DNA of 64,000 nucleotides from Massilia sp. W12 (GTDB lineage Bacteria > Pseudomonadota > Gammaproteobacteria > Burkholderiales > Burkholderiaceae_D): NCBI RefSeq assembly GCF_037300705.1, contig NZ_CP147776.1, positions 3,844,001 through 3,908,000 on the forward strand. The letters are read 5' to 3'. The notes under the pieces were generated by a model. It ran no database searches and was not told the origin of the DNA. It saw only the letters and a list, made by a program, of their open reading frames with translations. The position numbers and the translations under genes are program-made. Shown here piece by piece: positions 46,154 to 56,720 of this stretch (the stretch's first letter is position 1; each line of letters opens with the position of its first letter).

Positions 46154-46621
46154 TTATTTGTTGTTCTTGGTCAGCATAGCGATTGCAGCAGCGTTGTCAG
46201 CAATAGTAGTGGTGGTCTTCCAGTCGATCGAGCTGCCGCCATCAGCCGGCAGAGTCGGGGCCAATGTGATTTCCTTGCCATCCACGCCCTTACCGATACC
46301 AGTGCCCAAAGTCATAACAATCTTGCCATCAGTGGTGGTTGCGCTGGCCACTTCTTTAGTTGCGGTAAAGGTCGGAACACCGCTAGAGCCACCGTCACAG
46401 TTGTCTAAGACGTTCCCATTTTCTTGGGCGCACACACCGACTGCAGTTTTAATGGCTGCAACCGAGCCCAGCGCATTACCCAGCTTAGCTTTGATGGTGT
46501 AGTCTTGATATGCAGGCAGAGCAACTGCAGCCAGGATACCGATAATGGCAACCACGATCATCAATTCGATCAGGGTGAAGCCTTTTTGGGATGCGCGTTG
46601 GATAGCTTTGATGGATTTCAT
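46154..46621 (-). CDS. pilA: type IV pilin (PilA), main copy
   Basis: A 155-residue major-pilin-type protein. The leader ends in KG, then [20 protein letters not shown] with Glu5. Two cysteines (GVCAQ and DNCDGG) could form the family's disulfide. A strong AAGGAG precedes the ATG. A perfect sigma-54 promoter lies 50-70 bases upstream, as is usual for pilA under PilSR control. Assembly genes (pilB, pilC, pilD) are not in the window. Confidence 0.93.
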   Translation of the reverse strand: MKSIKAIQRASQKGFTLIELMIVVAIIGILAAVALPAYQDYTIKAKLGNALGSVAAIKTAVGVCAQENGNVLDNCDGGSSGVPTFTATKEVASATTTDGKIVMTLGTGIGKGVDGKEITLAPTLPADGGSSIDWKTTTTIADNAAAIAMLTKNNK

Positions 46622-46640
46622 TTTTTTCTCCTTGGGTTAG

Positions 46641-46663
46641 GTGTGAAACAGTATTTGTCACAC
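46641..46663 (-). promoter_or_regulatory. inverted repeat in the pilA leader region
   Basis: GTGTGA at 46641-46646 and TCACAC at 46658-46663 form an inverted repeat between the sigma-54 promoter and the pilA start. It could be a protein site or a leader hairpin. Confidence 0.35.
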
Positions 46664-46673
46664 CTTAGCTATA

Positions 46674-46688
46674 GCAAATGGCGTGCCA
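46674..46688 (-). promoter_or_regulatory. sigma-54 (RpoN) promoter of pilA
   Basis: On the minus strand the sequence reads TGGCAC, five bases, TTGC, an exact -24/-12 match. It ends about 52 bases before the pilA ATG. In Pseudomonas and relatives pilA is transcribed by RpoN with PilR. Confidence 0.85.
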
Positions 46689-46897
46689 GCTCTTTTTCCA
46701 GGATTTTGATGAGGATTTTTTCAGGACAAGGCATTTTTCTGCCGTTTTTTGTCGCCAAGATCCGGCTTGATTGACATTTTTTGTCAGAAAGGCCAAAAAT
46801 TGGCAAAAATCAGGCTAAAAATTGCATTGAGGGAACATTTAATGCACATAAAATATGCAAATATGCAAATATGCAATCCTAACGCCATCAGGAAAAC

Positions 46898-47467
46898 TCA
46901 TGCCCAAATAAAAGCCATTTCAGTTCCGGCAAACATGATCAGATCGCCATTTTGCAGCGGCTTGGCCTCACGACCAACATGATTTCCGTTAAGAAATAAA
47001 TTTTTATCACCTTCAATGTGCGCCAACAAGTATTGATGCGCGGATCTGGTGATCGCCGCCACTTGACCTGGACGCCCCAATGTTGTCAATTGCTTATTCA
47101 GAATCAGCACCCGGCCTGCGTTGGCGCCATTGAGCACCTTCACCATCGCAGCTTGGGCCAAAGGCTTGGCTTGCGGCTTGCTTTCAGAAAAATACTCAAT
47201 TCTGTATTTGGCCAACTCAATCACATCACGATCTTGCAGAAAATGGCGCTTGATAGGCTGCCCATTAACCAGTGTGCCATTGGTGCTGTTCAAATCTTCC
47301 AGGATCACATCTTTGGGGCCGCTGAGAATCTGCGCATGCTCTGCGCTGATGGCGCGGTTATCAATCACCACGTCATTTTTCGGATGCCGGCCGATCTTCA
47401 ATTTTTCTTTGTTGATCGTCACTTCCTGCAACACTGCACCATTATGTGAAATGATGATTTTGGCCAT
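46898..47467 (-). CDS. FHA-domain protein
   Basis: A 189-residue protein with an N-terminal FHA domain that binds phosphothreonine: KIGRHPKNDVVIDNRAISAEHA and LNSTNGTLVNG are its core. The second half (about 105-189) looks like a weaker, second FHA-like fold (LGRPGQVAAITRSAHQYLLA). The ATG at 47467 has AGGGG upstream. The PP2C phosphatase gene ends 23 bases before it, so the pair likely acts in Ser/Thr phosphorylation signalling. No kinase gene is in view. Confidence 0.88.
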   Translation of the reverse strand: MAKIIISHNGAVLQEVTINKEKLKIGRHPKNDVVIDNRAISAEHAQILSGPKDVILEDLNSTNGTLVNGQPIKRHFLQDRDVIELAKYRIEYFSESKPQAKPLAQAAMVKVLNGANAGRVLILNKQLTTLGRPGQVAAITRSAHQYLLAHIEGDKNLFLNGNHVGREAKPLQNGDLIMFAGTEMAFIWA

Positions 47468-47490
47468 GCTAACCCCTATCAAGCCTTTAC

Positions 47491-48309
47491 TCAGCATACC
47501 CAGCGCTCGACATGCCCATTGCCTGGATCCTGCACCGCGCCTTCCGCCTGGCAAACCAGCGCCACCGAGATATTATCCCGCCCGCCGGTCGCATTTGCAT
47601 GATCGACCAACATCTGGCACAACGCTTGCGGATCATCTGCGTTTTGCAGTAAATCATCCCTGATTTCAAGCGGCAGCAACATATCAGACAATCCGTCGGA
47701 ACATAATAAATACACATCGCCAACCACACTCGCCGTCTCATACACATCCACCAGCACATCCGGCTCCACGCCCAAGGCGCGTGTGATGACGTTTTTATTC
47801 ATCGAAAAATGCGCCTCTTCCGCAGAGATCACGCCTGCATCGATCTGCTCTTGCAGAACTGAGTGATCGCTCGTCAGCTGCTGCAAACTTCCCGTCCGCA
47901 AGCGATAAGCGCGCGAATCGCCGACATGCACGATAGTCACCATATTATGATGGAACAAGGCAAGGGTCAGCGTGGTGCCCATGCCATAGCATTCCGGCCG
48001 CTCACTGGCGGCGCTGAAAATTGCCAGATTGGCCAGCCGAACGCCATCAACCAGGCGCTGCCGCAATAGCGGCGCCGCATCCGGCCAGGGAATCGACAAT
48101 AGCTGTCCCAGTTGATTGCCAACCGCTTCCATCAACACAGAAACTGCAATCGCACTGGCGACCTCGCCGGCATTATGTCCGCCCATGCCATCGGCCAAAA
48201 TCACCAGCCCAGCGCTGCCATCCGGCAGATATTGCACGGCAATATTATCTTCATTGTGCGAACGCACCATGCCGGGGTCGGTGATTGCATAAAATTCAAG
48301 CTTACTCAT
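47491..48309 (-). CDS. PP2C-type Ser/Thr protein phosphatase
   Basis: A 272-residue metal-dependent phosphatase. The metal-site motifs are all present: TDPGMVRSHNEDNIAV, VILADGMGGHNAGEVAS, HVGDSRAYRLR, LCSDGLSDML and GGRDNISVALV. It resembles Stp/PrpC proteins that reverse Hanks-type kinase signalling. It is cotranscribed with the FHA gene. The ATG has only a weak ribosome site. Confidence 0.93.
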   Translation of the reverse strand: MSKLEFYAITDPGMVRSHNEDNIAVQYLPDGSAGLVILADGMGGHNAGEVASAIAVSVLMEAVGNQLGQLLSIPWPDAAPLLRQRLVDGVRLANLAIFSAASERPECYGMGTTLTLALFHHNMVTIVHVGDSRAYRLRTGSLQQLTSDHSVLQEQIDAGVISAEEAHFSMNKNVITRALGVEPDVLVDVYETASVVGDVYLLCSDGLSDMLLPLEIRDDLLQNADDPQALCQMLVDHANATGGRDNISVALVCQAEGAVQDPGNGHVERWVC

Positions 48310-48420
48310 CTGGGTGCGCCTTCGCGTTCAGTTCAGCCGGAAATAGCTGTTGCCGCATCTTTATCAGCTTGATCATCCACTTCCATTACACGTCATTACA
48401 TATGGGCAAATACAAAATAA

Positions 48421-48444
48421 ATGGGGGAGCTTGCGCTCCCCCAT
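48421..48444 (-). terminator. terminator of sucCD
   Basis: A 10-bp stem (arms 48421-48430 and 48435-48444, loop of 4) is followed on the minus strand by a T-rich TTTATTTTG. It lies about 100 bases after the sucD stop. Confidence 0.75.
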
Positions 48445-48542
48445 CATAAACAAAAGCTGCCTGCAGCGGCAGTTTTTTGTGCAAAATTGCTGGCTGGACG
48501 TGACAGAACTGGTGCAATGTCACCAGTCTGCCAAGCAGATGA

Positions 48543-49427
48543 TCAACCCAGCGCAGCTTTCAACAGGCGTCCCATTTCAGACGGATTGCGGGTAACCGTG
48601 ATGCCGCATGCTTCCATAATTTCCAATTTGGCTTGCGCTGTGTCAGCGCCGCCGGAAATCAAGGCGCCGGCATGCCCCATGCGCTTACCAGGAGGCGCGG
48701 TGACGCCGGCGATAAAGCCAACCACCGGTTTTTTCATATTATCGCGGATCCAGTAGGATGCATTGGCTTCATCCGGGCCGCCAATTTCACCAATCATGAT
48801 CACAGCATCGGTATCCGGATCTTCATTGAACATGCGCATCACGTCGATGTGCTTCAAACCATTGATCGGATCGCCGCCAATCCCGACTGCGCTGGACTGC
48901 CCCAAGCCCAAAGCGGTCAGCTGCGCCACCGCCTCATAGGTCAGCGTGCCGGAACGCGACACCACGCCAATGCGGCCCTTTTTGTGGATATGGCCAGGCA
49001 TGATGCCAATCTTGATTTCATCCGGAGTAATCAAACCCGGACAATTCGGCCCGAGCAGCAAGGTTTTGCTGCCGGCCTTGGCCATTTTGTCTTTGACCAT
49101 CATCATATCGCGCACAGGAATGCCTTCGGTGATGCAAACCACCAGATCCAGCTCAGCCTGCACAGCTTCCCAAATCGCATCCGCAGCGCCAGCCGGCGGC
49201 ACATAGATCACGGAAACATTGGCGCCGGTCGCTTCTTTGGCTTGCTGCACATTGGCGTAAATCGGAATGCCTTCAAAATCCTCGCCGGCTTTTTTCGGAT
49301 TCACACCGGCTACGAAACAATTTTTCCCGTTCGCATAGTCGCGGCACATACGGGTGTGGAATTGCCCGGTCTTGCCGGTAATGCCCTGGGTAATGACTTT
49401 GGTATCTTTATTGATCAGGATAGACAT
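48543..49427 (-). CDS. sucD: succinyl-CoA ligase alpha subunit
   Basis: A 294-residue TCA-cycle subunit. The CoA-binding segment [15 protein letters not shown] is near the start, [13 protein letters not shown] follows, and the phosphorylated His is in [10 protein letters not shown]. It works as a complex with SucB-type beta chains, here SucC. It lies 20 bases after sucC. Confidence 0.97.
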   Translation of the reverse strand: MSILINKDTKVITQGITGKTGQFHTRMCRDYANGKNCFVAGVNPKKAGEDFEGIPIYANVQQAKEATGANVSVIYVPPAGAADAIWEAVQAELDLVVCITEGIPVRDMMMVKDKMAKAGSKTLLLGPNCPGLITPDEIKIGIMPGHIHKKGRIGVVSRSGTLTYEAVAQLTALGLGQSSAVGIGGDPINGLKHIDVMRMFNEDPDTDAVIMIGEIGGPDEANASYWIRDNMKKPVVGFIAGVTAPPGKRMGHAGALISGGADTAQAKLEIMEACGITVTRNPSEMGRLLKAALG

Positions 49428-49447
49428 GGTATTTCCTTATTCCGTTC

Positions 49448-50617
49448 TCAGGCCTGGCCGTTAGCGGCAGCCACCACTTTTTGCGCAGCTTCTTCCATGG
49501 TGTCAGCGGCGATGATGGGCAGACCGGAGTCAGCCAACATCTTCTTGCCCAGATCTTCATTGGTGCCCTTCATGCGCACTACCAGCGGCACATTCAGAGA
49601 AACGGCGCGGGATGCGGCTATCACGCCCTCCGCAATCACATCGCAACGCATAATGCCGCCGAAAATATTCACCAGAATCGCCTTCAAGCCCGGATTCTTC
49701 AGCATGATCTTGAACGCTTCCGTCACTTTCTCGGTGGTGGCGCCGCCGCCCACATCGAGGAAGTTGGCCGGTTCGCCGCCAAACAGCTTGATAGTATCCA
49801 TGGTCGCCATGGCCAGCCCGGCGCCGTTCACCAGACAGCCGATATTGCCATCCAGCGAAATGTAAGCCAGATCAAAACGGGAAGCTTCAATTTCCGCAGG
49901 GTCTTCTTCATCCAAGTCGCGATAAGCAACGATTTCAGGATGACGGAACAGCGCATTGGAATCAAAATTGAATTTGGCGTCCAGAGCAATCACTTGGCCT
50001 GCGCCGGTCAAAATCATCGGGTTGATTTCCGCCAGTGATGCGTCAGTTTCCATGAAAGCCTGGTACAGACCTTTGAACTGTTGCACCGCATCCGCCACGG
50101 AGGCGTCAGGCACACCGATTTTGCGCGCGATATCCGCCGCATCCGCGTCTTGCAAGCCCTGGCCTGGATCAATCGCCAGTTTGTGAATCAGTTCAGGATG
50201 CTTTTCCGCCACTTCTTCAATGTCCATCCCGCCTTCGCTGGACGCCATCAAAACCACGCGCTGGCTGACACGATCGGTGACCATGCTGACATACAGTTCT
50301 TTCTTAATGTCTGCGCCTTCTTCGATCAACAGGCGGCGCACTTTTTGCCCCTGCGCTCCGGTTTGATGGGTAATCAGTTGCATCCCCATGATCTGCTGCG
50401 CGTACTCTTGCACTTGCTCCAGAGATTTGGCCACTTTCACGCCACCGCCCTTGCCACGGCCACCGGCGTGAATCTGGGCCTTGACCACCCAGACCGGGCC
50501 GCCAAGTTGCTGCGCAGCTGCGGCCACTTCGTCCAGCGACAAACAGGCAATGCCGCGCGGCACAGTCACCCCGAATTTGCGCAAGATTTCTTTGCCTTGA
50601 TACTCATGGATCTTCAT
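49448..50617 (-). CDS. sucC: succinyl-CoA ligase beta subunit
   Basis: A 389-residue subunit. The ATP-grasp domain starts [17 protein letters not shown] and includes [19 protein letters not shown]. The C-terminal part has [17 protein letters not shown]. It catalyses succinyl-CoA to succinate with nucleotide triphosphate formation. GAAGGAAAG precedes the start. It is the first gene of sucCD. Confidence 0.97.
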   Translation of the reverse strand: MKIHEYQGKEILRKFGVTVPRGIACLSLDEVAAAAQQLGGPVWVVKAQIHAGGRGKGGGVKVAKSLEQVQEYAQQIMGMQLITHQTGAQGQKVRRLLIEEGADIKKELYVSMVTDRVSQRVVLMASSEGGMDIEEVAEKHPELIHKLAIDPGQGLQDADAADIARKIGVPDASVADAVQQFKGLYQAFMETDASLAEINPMILTGAGQVIALDAKFNFDSNALFRHPEIVAYRDLDEEDPAEIEASRFDLAYISLDGNIGCLVNGAGLAMATMDTIKLFGGEPANFLDVGGGATTEKVTEAFKIMLKNPGLKAILVNIFGGIMRCDVIAEGVIAASRAVSLNVPLVVRMKGTNEDLGKKMLADSGLPIIAADTMEEAAQKVVAAANGQA

Positions 50618-51350
50618 GCGATCTTTCCTTCACTTTTTGAAATTGAACATTGCTTCTTGCTGCGTTCCTTATCGCCCGTTTATCAGCCAATAGCCAAGTG
50701 AGGCGCCAAACTGAGCCTCTCCTCTGCTGACATAACGCTTCTCACTTACGCCGATTTCCCCCGATGCTGTCAAAACAGCACGCCCCCGTGCACAGGCCAA
50801 ACAGATTTCCACGCACTTCTCTTAAGAGCACGGATTGCATCATCAGAATGCATTCCAACATGTGCGCATCAGTGCGCAAGCGTGCAGTAAAGGCGTTAAT
50901 CGCGTATATGAAATGATGGAAAAAGGCGCGAACTGTGACAGTTCGGCAACGTATGCGTGCCGAAACTGAAGGCAAAGCCGACAGCTGCAAAGCAGCCATC
51001 TGCCTGAATATTGTTGCTGTAAATGGCTTCATGTCCGCTTTTTGTCGGCCACTGTGCGCCCTGATCTTAGTCTGCAGTTCCAAAACAGATTCCCGGATTC
51101 TGCGCGCCATCGTCAGGGCGGCGCGCAATAAAGCTGTTGCACTGGTTTGCCATTTTAGCACATGCGACTGCAGACCGCGATTCCGGGAGGATCAAGGTTG
51201 ACAATTGGGTGGAGGAAATCAAAGGGAAATATTTTCAAAAAAACCATGCACATGAATACAACACTGAACGCAGTTCCCTCTTTCCTGGATGCTACACTGC
51301 ACAGCTCACGCCCTACTGGCGACCATCCATCATTCTTAGTGAGCGACGCA
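50618..51350. other. intergenic region upstream of sucC and the spermidine-synthase-like gene
   Basis: Promoter space between divergent genes. A TTGACA lies at 51198 on the plus strand, without a clear -10. A GAACTG/CAGTTC inverted repeat is at 50930-50944. A 139-codon minus-strand open frame (50742-51161) looks random. The plus-strand frame of the next gene is open from 51162, so its start may be upstream of 51351. Confidence 0.4.
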
Positions 51351-54317
51351 ATGAGCCACAGCCCGAATTCAGTTGATTCTCCTCCCGCCCCGCCATTGGA
51401 GACAGACAACCCGAAGTATTGGCGTACTGTCCTGTTCGCACTATTCGCGCTTTCCGGTTTTTCGGGCTTGATTTACGAATCAGTTTGGAGCAACTACCTC
51501 AAGTTGTTCTTAGGACATGCCGCCTACGCTCAAACCTTGGTGCTTGCTCTTTTTATGGGCGGAATGGCGCTCGGCGCCTGGCTGAGCGGGTACGCTTTAA
51601 AACGAATCAAAAATCCATTGATGACCTATGTGTTTATCGAGCTTATCATTGGATGTTTCGGCCTGTCATTCCATTTCATGTTTCAAACCACGAGTAATTT
51701 TCTGCTTAACAGCGTTTTACCTGGAATTGAATCACCTTGGCTGATTGAAACATTGCGCTGGCTCTTGGCGTCTTGTTTGATTTTGCCACAAACACTTTTA
51801 CTGGGCGCAACCTTTCCATTGATATCTGCAGGTATCCTGCGCGCCTACCCAAACACCCCTGGCGCATCAATTTCCATGCTTTATTTCAGTAACAGTATTG
51901 GTGCAGTTGCAGGGGTTTTGGTGGCTGGCTTTGTACTCGTAAAGCTGGTGGGTTTACCTGGAACCACCTTGACTGCAGGCTTAATCAACTTCCTCCTGGC
52001 TTTCCTGGTGTTTGCAATCAATAAGCAATTACAGCTAAGACAGGCCGTAAAGGAGCAAAGCGCAAGCAGCAAGATCCAACATCTGCGCCCTATGCTGATC
52101 ATTGCATTAATCACCGGTTTATCTTCATTTATTTATGAAATCAGCTGGATTCGCATGCTTTCCATGGTGTTAGGTTCAACCACACACTCTTTCGAGCTGA
52201 TGCTATCCAGTTTCATCCTCGGCTTGGCTTTGGGCGGATTGTGGCTGAATAAACGAATTGACCGATTCCAAAATCCCATTTTTACCTTGGGACTTGTACA
52301 ACTTTGGATGGGCTTATTAGCTTTACTGACTCTGCTTTGGTACAACACCAGTTTTGAGTTCTCACACTTCTTTCTGAACACAATTAAATTCAATAACAAC
52401 GGGTATTTGCTCTACAACCTCTTCTCCTATCTGCAGGCATCATTACTCATGCTGCCTGTGACATTTCTTGCCGGCATGACCTTGCCTTTAATCAGCTATG
52501 TGCTTTATAAAAATGGCGGTGGAGAAACCGCGATCAGTAAAGTCTATGCGTTCAACACACTTGGTGCGATCCTGGGCGTTGCTTTGGCTGCATTTGTTCT
52601 GCTCCCCTACCTTGGCTTGAAATTGAGTGTAATAACCGGCGCCTGCCTTGATCTGCTGCTGGCGCTTTTCCTGCTGTCGCAAACTGAGTATAAAAAATGG
52701 CGCAATGCGGCCGTTGGTTTGAGTGTGGCAGGTGTACTGATGCTGACCTTGGCTCCGCCTTTTGACACTTCCTATATGGCTTCGGGTGTATTCCGTCGTG
52801 GCGTGCTTGATTTCGAGCATACGCGAAAGAGCTTGATGCACCAAGATGGCAAAACTGCAAGCGTAACCGTCTTTTCTGTTGGTACACAACTGTTAATCGC
52901 GACAAACGGTAAAGTTGATGCCAGCATCTCCTTAGACCCCAAAGCGTCTCCTACTGGAGATGAAGATACGATGACGATGCTCGGTGGACTTCCCCTGGTT
53001 GCACACCCTGATGCTAAGACTGCCGCCGTGATAGGCATAGGTGCAGGCGCCAGCGCGAATATTTTATTGCACTCCAAGCGGTTGCAAAATCTTGATGTGA
53101 TTGAAATCGAATCCGCCATGGTCAAAGGGGCTAAATTCTTTGGAGAGACATCGCGATTACTGTTTACTGATCCTCGCAGCAAAATTCACATTGATGACGC
53201 GAAGAGTTTTTTCTCTTCACACCAAAAAAAGTATGACATCATCGTTTCAGAACCATCTGACTCATGGGTGAGCGGTGTAGCCAATTTATTTACAGATGAA
53301 TTCTACCAAAGAATAACAAAACACCTGCAACCACGCGGCTTACTCGTGCAATGGCTGCACTTGTATGAGGTTTCTCCAGCTGCAGTTTCATCGATTTTCA
53401 CTGCACTGGGCAAACATTTTCAGGACTATCGGGTATATGCATCCAATTCAGGCAACCTGATTATATTGGCCCAAGCGGATGGCAAAATCCCCTCACTCAG
53501 CGAATTTAATTTGCTTGATGACGGTTTAAAGCAAGCTTTTGCAAGAGTAGGCATACAGAGCAGCGCAGACTTGCATTTGCAGGAACTTGGCGGCAAATCA
53601 TTATTACACCCTTACTTCCTGCTGGAGAATGTGCCAGCAAATTCAGACTTTTTTCCATACGTGGATCAACAAGCCAGCCGTGCACGCTTTACAAAAAGCA
53701 ATTCCACAATCACCCAATTAAAAACAGCTATGCTGCCAATGCCAGGAGCCAATTTCCATGGTCAAGTGAAGTCCTCGAATGGACAAATGCCGCAACCATT
53801 GATGAGCCGACTCAACGCACAAAGCGCGCATACGATGATGCAATTTCTGGCCAGCCAAGGCGAAACAACTCCGCCTACGCACACACCCGAGATGCATAGA
53901 TTACGCATAGACTTAATTCAAAAGCAACGCTGCCAGGACTCTATTGCACGAGAATTCTGGACCAAGCAACTCACCATTTTTGCTGCAAATTTTCTGCCAT
54001 TCAGCACCAAGGATGAGGCGGCTCCCGCGCTCCACACCCTGCAAGGCCTTGCATGCACAAATGCCGCTAACACGCAAGCAATGCTGCGTCTGATGGCCGC
54101 TGTCTCTGCGCGCAATCCTCAGGAAATTGAAAAAAATGCACTTCCTTTGCTGAAAGATGAAAACGCTCAGGCAGCAGAATACGCCCGCCTCAGCTGGCAA
54201 TATGCTTTGTTCTTGCAGGGAAGAAAACAGGAGTTGGCTGCGGCACTGTATAAATATCCACATGACGGGCAATTGTGGCGCTTGATGCTTGGCCATGCTC
54301 AAGTGGGAAGGCAGTAG
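51351..54317 (+). CDS. membrane-fused spermidine-synthase-like protein
   Basis: A 988-residue protein if started at 51351 (GTGAG upstream); ATGs at 51249-51252 are alternatives. The N-terminal half (about 25-480) has a dozen or more membrane helices in two similar blocks (SGFSGLIYESVW and TGLSSFIYEISWIR), the SLC26/MFS-like part typical of fused spermidine synthases. A Rossmann methyltransferase-like domain follows (about 540-780), with VIGIGAGASANILL, LDVIEIESAMV and SEPSDSWVSGV. The last 200 residues are an extra helical part without a known match. Such proteins may move and alkylate amines, but few are tested. It stands alone between recX and sucC. Confidence 0.8.
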   Translation: MSHSPNSVDSPPAPPLETDNPKYWRTVLFALFALSGFSGLIYESVWSNYLKLFLGHAAYAQTLVLALFMGGMALGAWLSGYALKRIKNPLMTYVFIELIIGCFGLSFHFMFQTTSNFLLNSVLPGIESPWLIETLRWLLASCLILPQTLLLGATFPLISAGILRAYPNTPGASISMLYFSNSIGAVAGVLVAGFVLVKLVGLPGTTLTAGLINFLLAFLVFAINKQLQLRQAVKEQSASSKIQHLRPMLIIALITGLSSFIYEISWIRMLSMVLGSTTHSFELMLSSFILGLALGGLWLNKRIDRFQNPIFTLGLVQLWMGLLALLTLLWYNTSFEFSHFFLNTIKFNNNGYLLYNLFSYLQASLLMLPVTFLAGMTLPLISYVLYKNGGGETAISKVYAFNTLGAILGVALAAFVLLPYLGLKLSVITGACLDLLLALFLLSQTEYKKWRNAAVGLSVAGVLMLTLAPPFDTSYMASGVFRRGVLDFEHTRKSLMHQDGKTASVTVFSVGTQLLIATNGKVDASISLDPKASPTGDEDTMTMLGGLPLVAHPDAKTAAVIGIGAGASANILLHSKRLQNLDVIEIESAMVKGAKFFGETSRLLFTDPRSKIHIDDAKSFFSSHQKKYDIIVSEPSDSWVSGVANLFTDEFYQRITKHLQPRGLLVQWLHLYEVSPAAVSSIFTALGKHFQDYRVYASNSGNLIILAQADGKIPSLSEFNLLDDGLKQAFARVGIQSSADLHLQELGGKSLLHPYFLLENVPANSDFFPYVDQQASRARFTKSNSTITQLKTAMLPMPGANFHGQVKSSNGQMPQPLMSRLNAQSAHTMMQFLASQGETTPPTHTPEMHRLRIDLIQKQRCQDSIAREFWTKQLTIFAANFLPFSTKDEAAPALHTLQGLACTNAANTQAMLRLMAAVSARNPQEIEKNALPLLKDENAQAAEYARLSWQYALFLQGRKQELAAALYKYPHDGQLWRLMLGHAQVGRQ

Positions 54318-54714
54318 CCCCCCCACCGTGCCAAGGGGCTTGTATGAGTGCAGCAGACATGCGGCCCGGCCAAGGCCGCCAGGGTACATTGCAGATGGCC
54401 GAACGGCGTGAAGCCGCCTGTACCCTATGGATATCCATTGATGAAGGCTGGAGGAAAGTGGCAAGGTCTGCCGTGCACTGCGGACCTTGCCGGAAAAAGC
54501 AGGAAATCCCGAAAAAACCTGCTTTTAAACTGGTGCATGAAAAGCTGCGCGAAGTCTGCAATGCGCGCAGTTTTTCAACATACTGCGAATTAAATAATTT
54601 CTCTTCTTGCACTGCGTGATACAGCTGGAAGCAGGTTTTCAACTGTGCTTGCCGATTACGGCAGCAAGCACACAAACGCATCCCCTCTGCTCGACTGACA
54701 CAAATGAAGCTGGA
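54318..54714. other. intergenic region with one hairpin
   Basis: No gene seen. A 9-bp stem (arms 54460-54468 and 54483-54491) could serve as a weak terminator for either neighbour; it has no T-run. A C7 run lies at 54318-54324, just after the stop of the spermidine-synthase-like gene. Confidence 0.4.
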
Positions 54715-55215
54715 TCAATCCTGATCATCATCCGGCGCGCCTTTCAAGACTTGGCGCACCACTGCTGCAGAAAAACCACGCTGCGTGAAAAAGCGGAATT
54801 GCTTTGCTTTTTCCTGCGCATCAGCGGCCACCTGGCCAAACTTTCTGCGCCACAATTGCTGCGCCCGGTCCAGCTCATCTTGCGCCAGATTGCTTTTCAT
54901 TTCCTGCAAATCTTCGCCTTGCACGCCATGGCTTTGCAGCTCTGCCAGAATCCGGCTGTTGCCATAACGGGCCGAACGGCGCTTGACCAAGGACTCGGAA
55001 AAACGGCTGTTCGATAGATACTGCGCTTGTTCCAAGGCATCCAGCAAAGCAGACAAATCATCATCCGGGCCGACATGCTGCTCCAGCTTGCGCGCCAATT
55101 CCACGCGGCTGTGTTCGCGCATCGAGAGAAGCCGCAAGGCGCGTGCTTTCAAGCTGAGTCCTGGCCGCTTGCGCTTTGCTTGCGGCGCCGGAGGAAAGTC
55201 ATCGTCTGTCATCAT
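54715..55215 (-). CDS. recX: RecX regulator of RecA
   Basis: A 166-residue helical protein that binds RecA filaments and limits their growth. It has the RecX three-helix repeats: KARALRLLSMREHSRVELARKL, YLSNSRFSESLVKRRSARYG and the C-terminal FFTQRGFSAAVVRQVLK. It follows recA by 112 bases with a hairpin between them. Such hairpins make recX a minor read-through product. Confidence 0.93.
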   Translation of the reverse strand: MMTDDDFPPAPQAKRKRPGLSLKARALRLLSMREHSRVELARKLEQHVGPDDDLSALLDALEQAQYLSNSRFSESLVKRRSARYGNSRILAELQSHGVQGEDLQEMKSNLAQDELDRAQQLWRRKFGQVAADAQEKAKQFRFFTQRGFSAAVVRQVLKGAPDDDQD

Positions 55216-55291
55216 TCTTTTTTACGGCAGAAGGAAGCGCTGCGCGGCTGGGCGTGGCAGTCAAACCAGGTGCGTATGCCGGCTCAAACCC

Positions 55292-55317
55292 GGCCCGCAA
55301 TACAAAGCCTGCGGGCC
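55292..55317 (-). terminator. hairpin between recA and recX
   Basis: An 8-bp GC stem (arms 55292-55299 and 55310-55317, loop of 10) lies 11 bases beyond the recA stop. It probably attenuates transcription into recX. Confidence 0.55.
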
Positions 55318-55327
55318 GCTCATACGC

Positions 55328-56449
55328 TTATTCGACCGCTTTTAATTTTGCATCGCCCTTGCCTTCTTTGCCTTCTTTGGCGGGCGGAGCGACTGGAGTG
55401 GCCGGTTCCACATATGGCGGCAACTCGCGCACACCCAAGGCATTGCGCACCTTGTTTTCAATTTCATGCGCCAGTTGCGGACGGTCTTTCAAATACATGC
55501 GGGCGTTGTCCTTACCCTGGCCGATGCGCTCACCGTTATAGCTGTACCAGGAGCCGGATTTTTCAATAATCTTGGCGTCGGCGCCCAGATCCAGAATCTC
55601 GCCTTCGCGCGAAGTGCCTTCTCCGTACAGAATGTCGAAGTGGGCTTCTTTGAAGGGCGGCGCCACTTTGTTTTTCACAACTTTGATCTTGGTTTCGCTG
55701 CCGATGACTTCGTCGCCGGACTTGATGGAGCCGGTGCGGCGGATATCCAGTCGCACGGAAGCATAGAATTTAAGCGCATTGCCGCCGGTGGTGGTTTCGG
55801 GGCTGCCGAACATCACGCCGATCTTCATGCGGATCTGATTAATAAAGATCACCAGGGTATTGGTGCGGTTGATGCTGCTGGTGAGTTTGCGCAGCGCTTG
55901 CGACATCAGGCGGGCTTGCAAACCGGGCAGGGAGTCGCCCATATCGCCTTCAATTTCGGCTTTCGGCGTCAGCGCCGCCACCGAGTCAATCACCACCAGA
56001 TCGACGCTGCCGGAGCGCACCAGGGAGTCGGTGATTTCCAGCGCTTGTTCGCCGGTATCGGGTTGCGCCACCAGCAAATCAGACAGGTTCACGCCCAATT
56101 TTTGCGCATACTGCACATCCAATGCGTGCTCGGCGTCGATAAAGGCGCAGGTGCCGCCCAGTTTTTGCATTTGCGCAATCGCTTGCAGCGTCAGCGTGGT
56201 TTTACCGGATGATTCCGGGCCATAGATTTCCACCACGCGGCCACGCGGCAAACCGCCTACGCCCAATGCGATATCCAGGCCGAGCGAACCGGTCGAGACC
56301 ACCTGGATTTCGTCTTCCACGGCGCCGGAATCCATGCGCATGATGGCGCCTTTGCCGAATTGCTTTTCAATTTGCGCCAGGGCGGCGGCGAGCGCCTTGC
56401 TTTTTTCTGAAGCGATGCTGGCCAAAGCAGCGGATTTCTTATCTTCCAT
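55328..56449 (-). CDS. recA: recombinase RecA
   Basis: A 373-residue DNA strand-exchange protein and LexA coprotease. The ATG at 56449 follows AAAGGACG; the frame is open to 56929 but that is chance. Walker A is [10 protein letters not shown], Walker [20 protein letters not shown], and the L2-region [20 protein letters not shown] is clear. The C-terminal tail is longer than usual and rich in Lys, Glu and Ala. A LexA box lies 155 bases upstream. Confidence 0.98.
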   Translation of the reverse strand: MEDKKSAALASIASEKSKALAAALAQIEKQFGKGAIMRMDSGAVEDEIQVVSTGSLGLDIALGVGGLPRGRVVEIYGPESSGKTTLTLQAIAQMQKLGGTCAFIDAEHALDVQYAQKLGVNLSDLLVAQPDTGEQALEITDSLVRSGSVDLVVIDSVAALTPKAEIEGDMGDSLPGLQARLMSQALRKLTSSINRTNTLVIFINQIRMKIGVMFGSPETTTGGNALKFYASVRLDIRRTGSIKSGDEVIGSETKIKVVKNKVAPPFKEAHFDILYGEGTSREGEILDLGADAKIIEKSGSWYSYNGERIGQGKDNARMYLKDRPQLAHEIENKVRNALGVRELPPYVEPATPVAPPAKEGKEGKGDAKLKAVE

Positions 56450-56603
56450 GATCGTCCTTTTCTGGCGCCGGAGGGCGCACGGGTTGAGCGGGGAAACCTG
56501 CGCCAGGGCAGTATTTCCAGCCTGGGTTCGCAGGCAAAACCGGCATTGTAGCCAAGCGCGGGGGCTTATGTGTTTTGCTGTGCGAACTTGCTGTATGCGA
56601 CTA

Positions 56604-56619
56604 CTGTATAAAAATACAG
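56604..56619. promoter_or_regulatory. LexA (SOS) box of recA
   Basis: The palindrome CTGTATAAAAATACAG fits the CTGT-N8-ACAG consensus. It lies upstream of recA and also upstream of the divergent response-regulator gene at 56721. Confidence 0.85.
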
Positions 56620-56720
56620 CCTCATTGGCAAGCGTTTTCGCATCTTTTTCGCCCGCCGTCGCGCCGCATGCGACTGTGCGCGCCCTATAATGCAACTTCC
56701 TTCCCTTGCCGCCAAATGTG

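Noticed and set aside
50742-51161. 139-codon minus-strand frame upstream of sucC
   Set aside because: Low-quality composition, no start signal and no similarity; it fills a promoter region.
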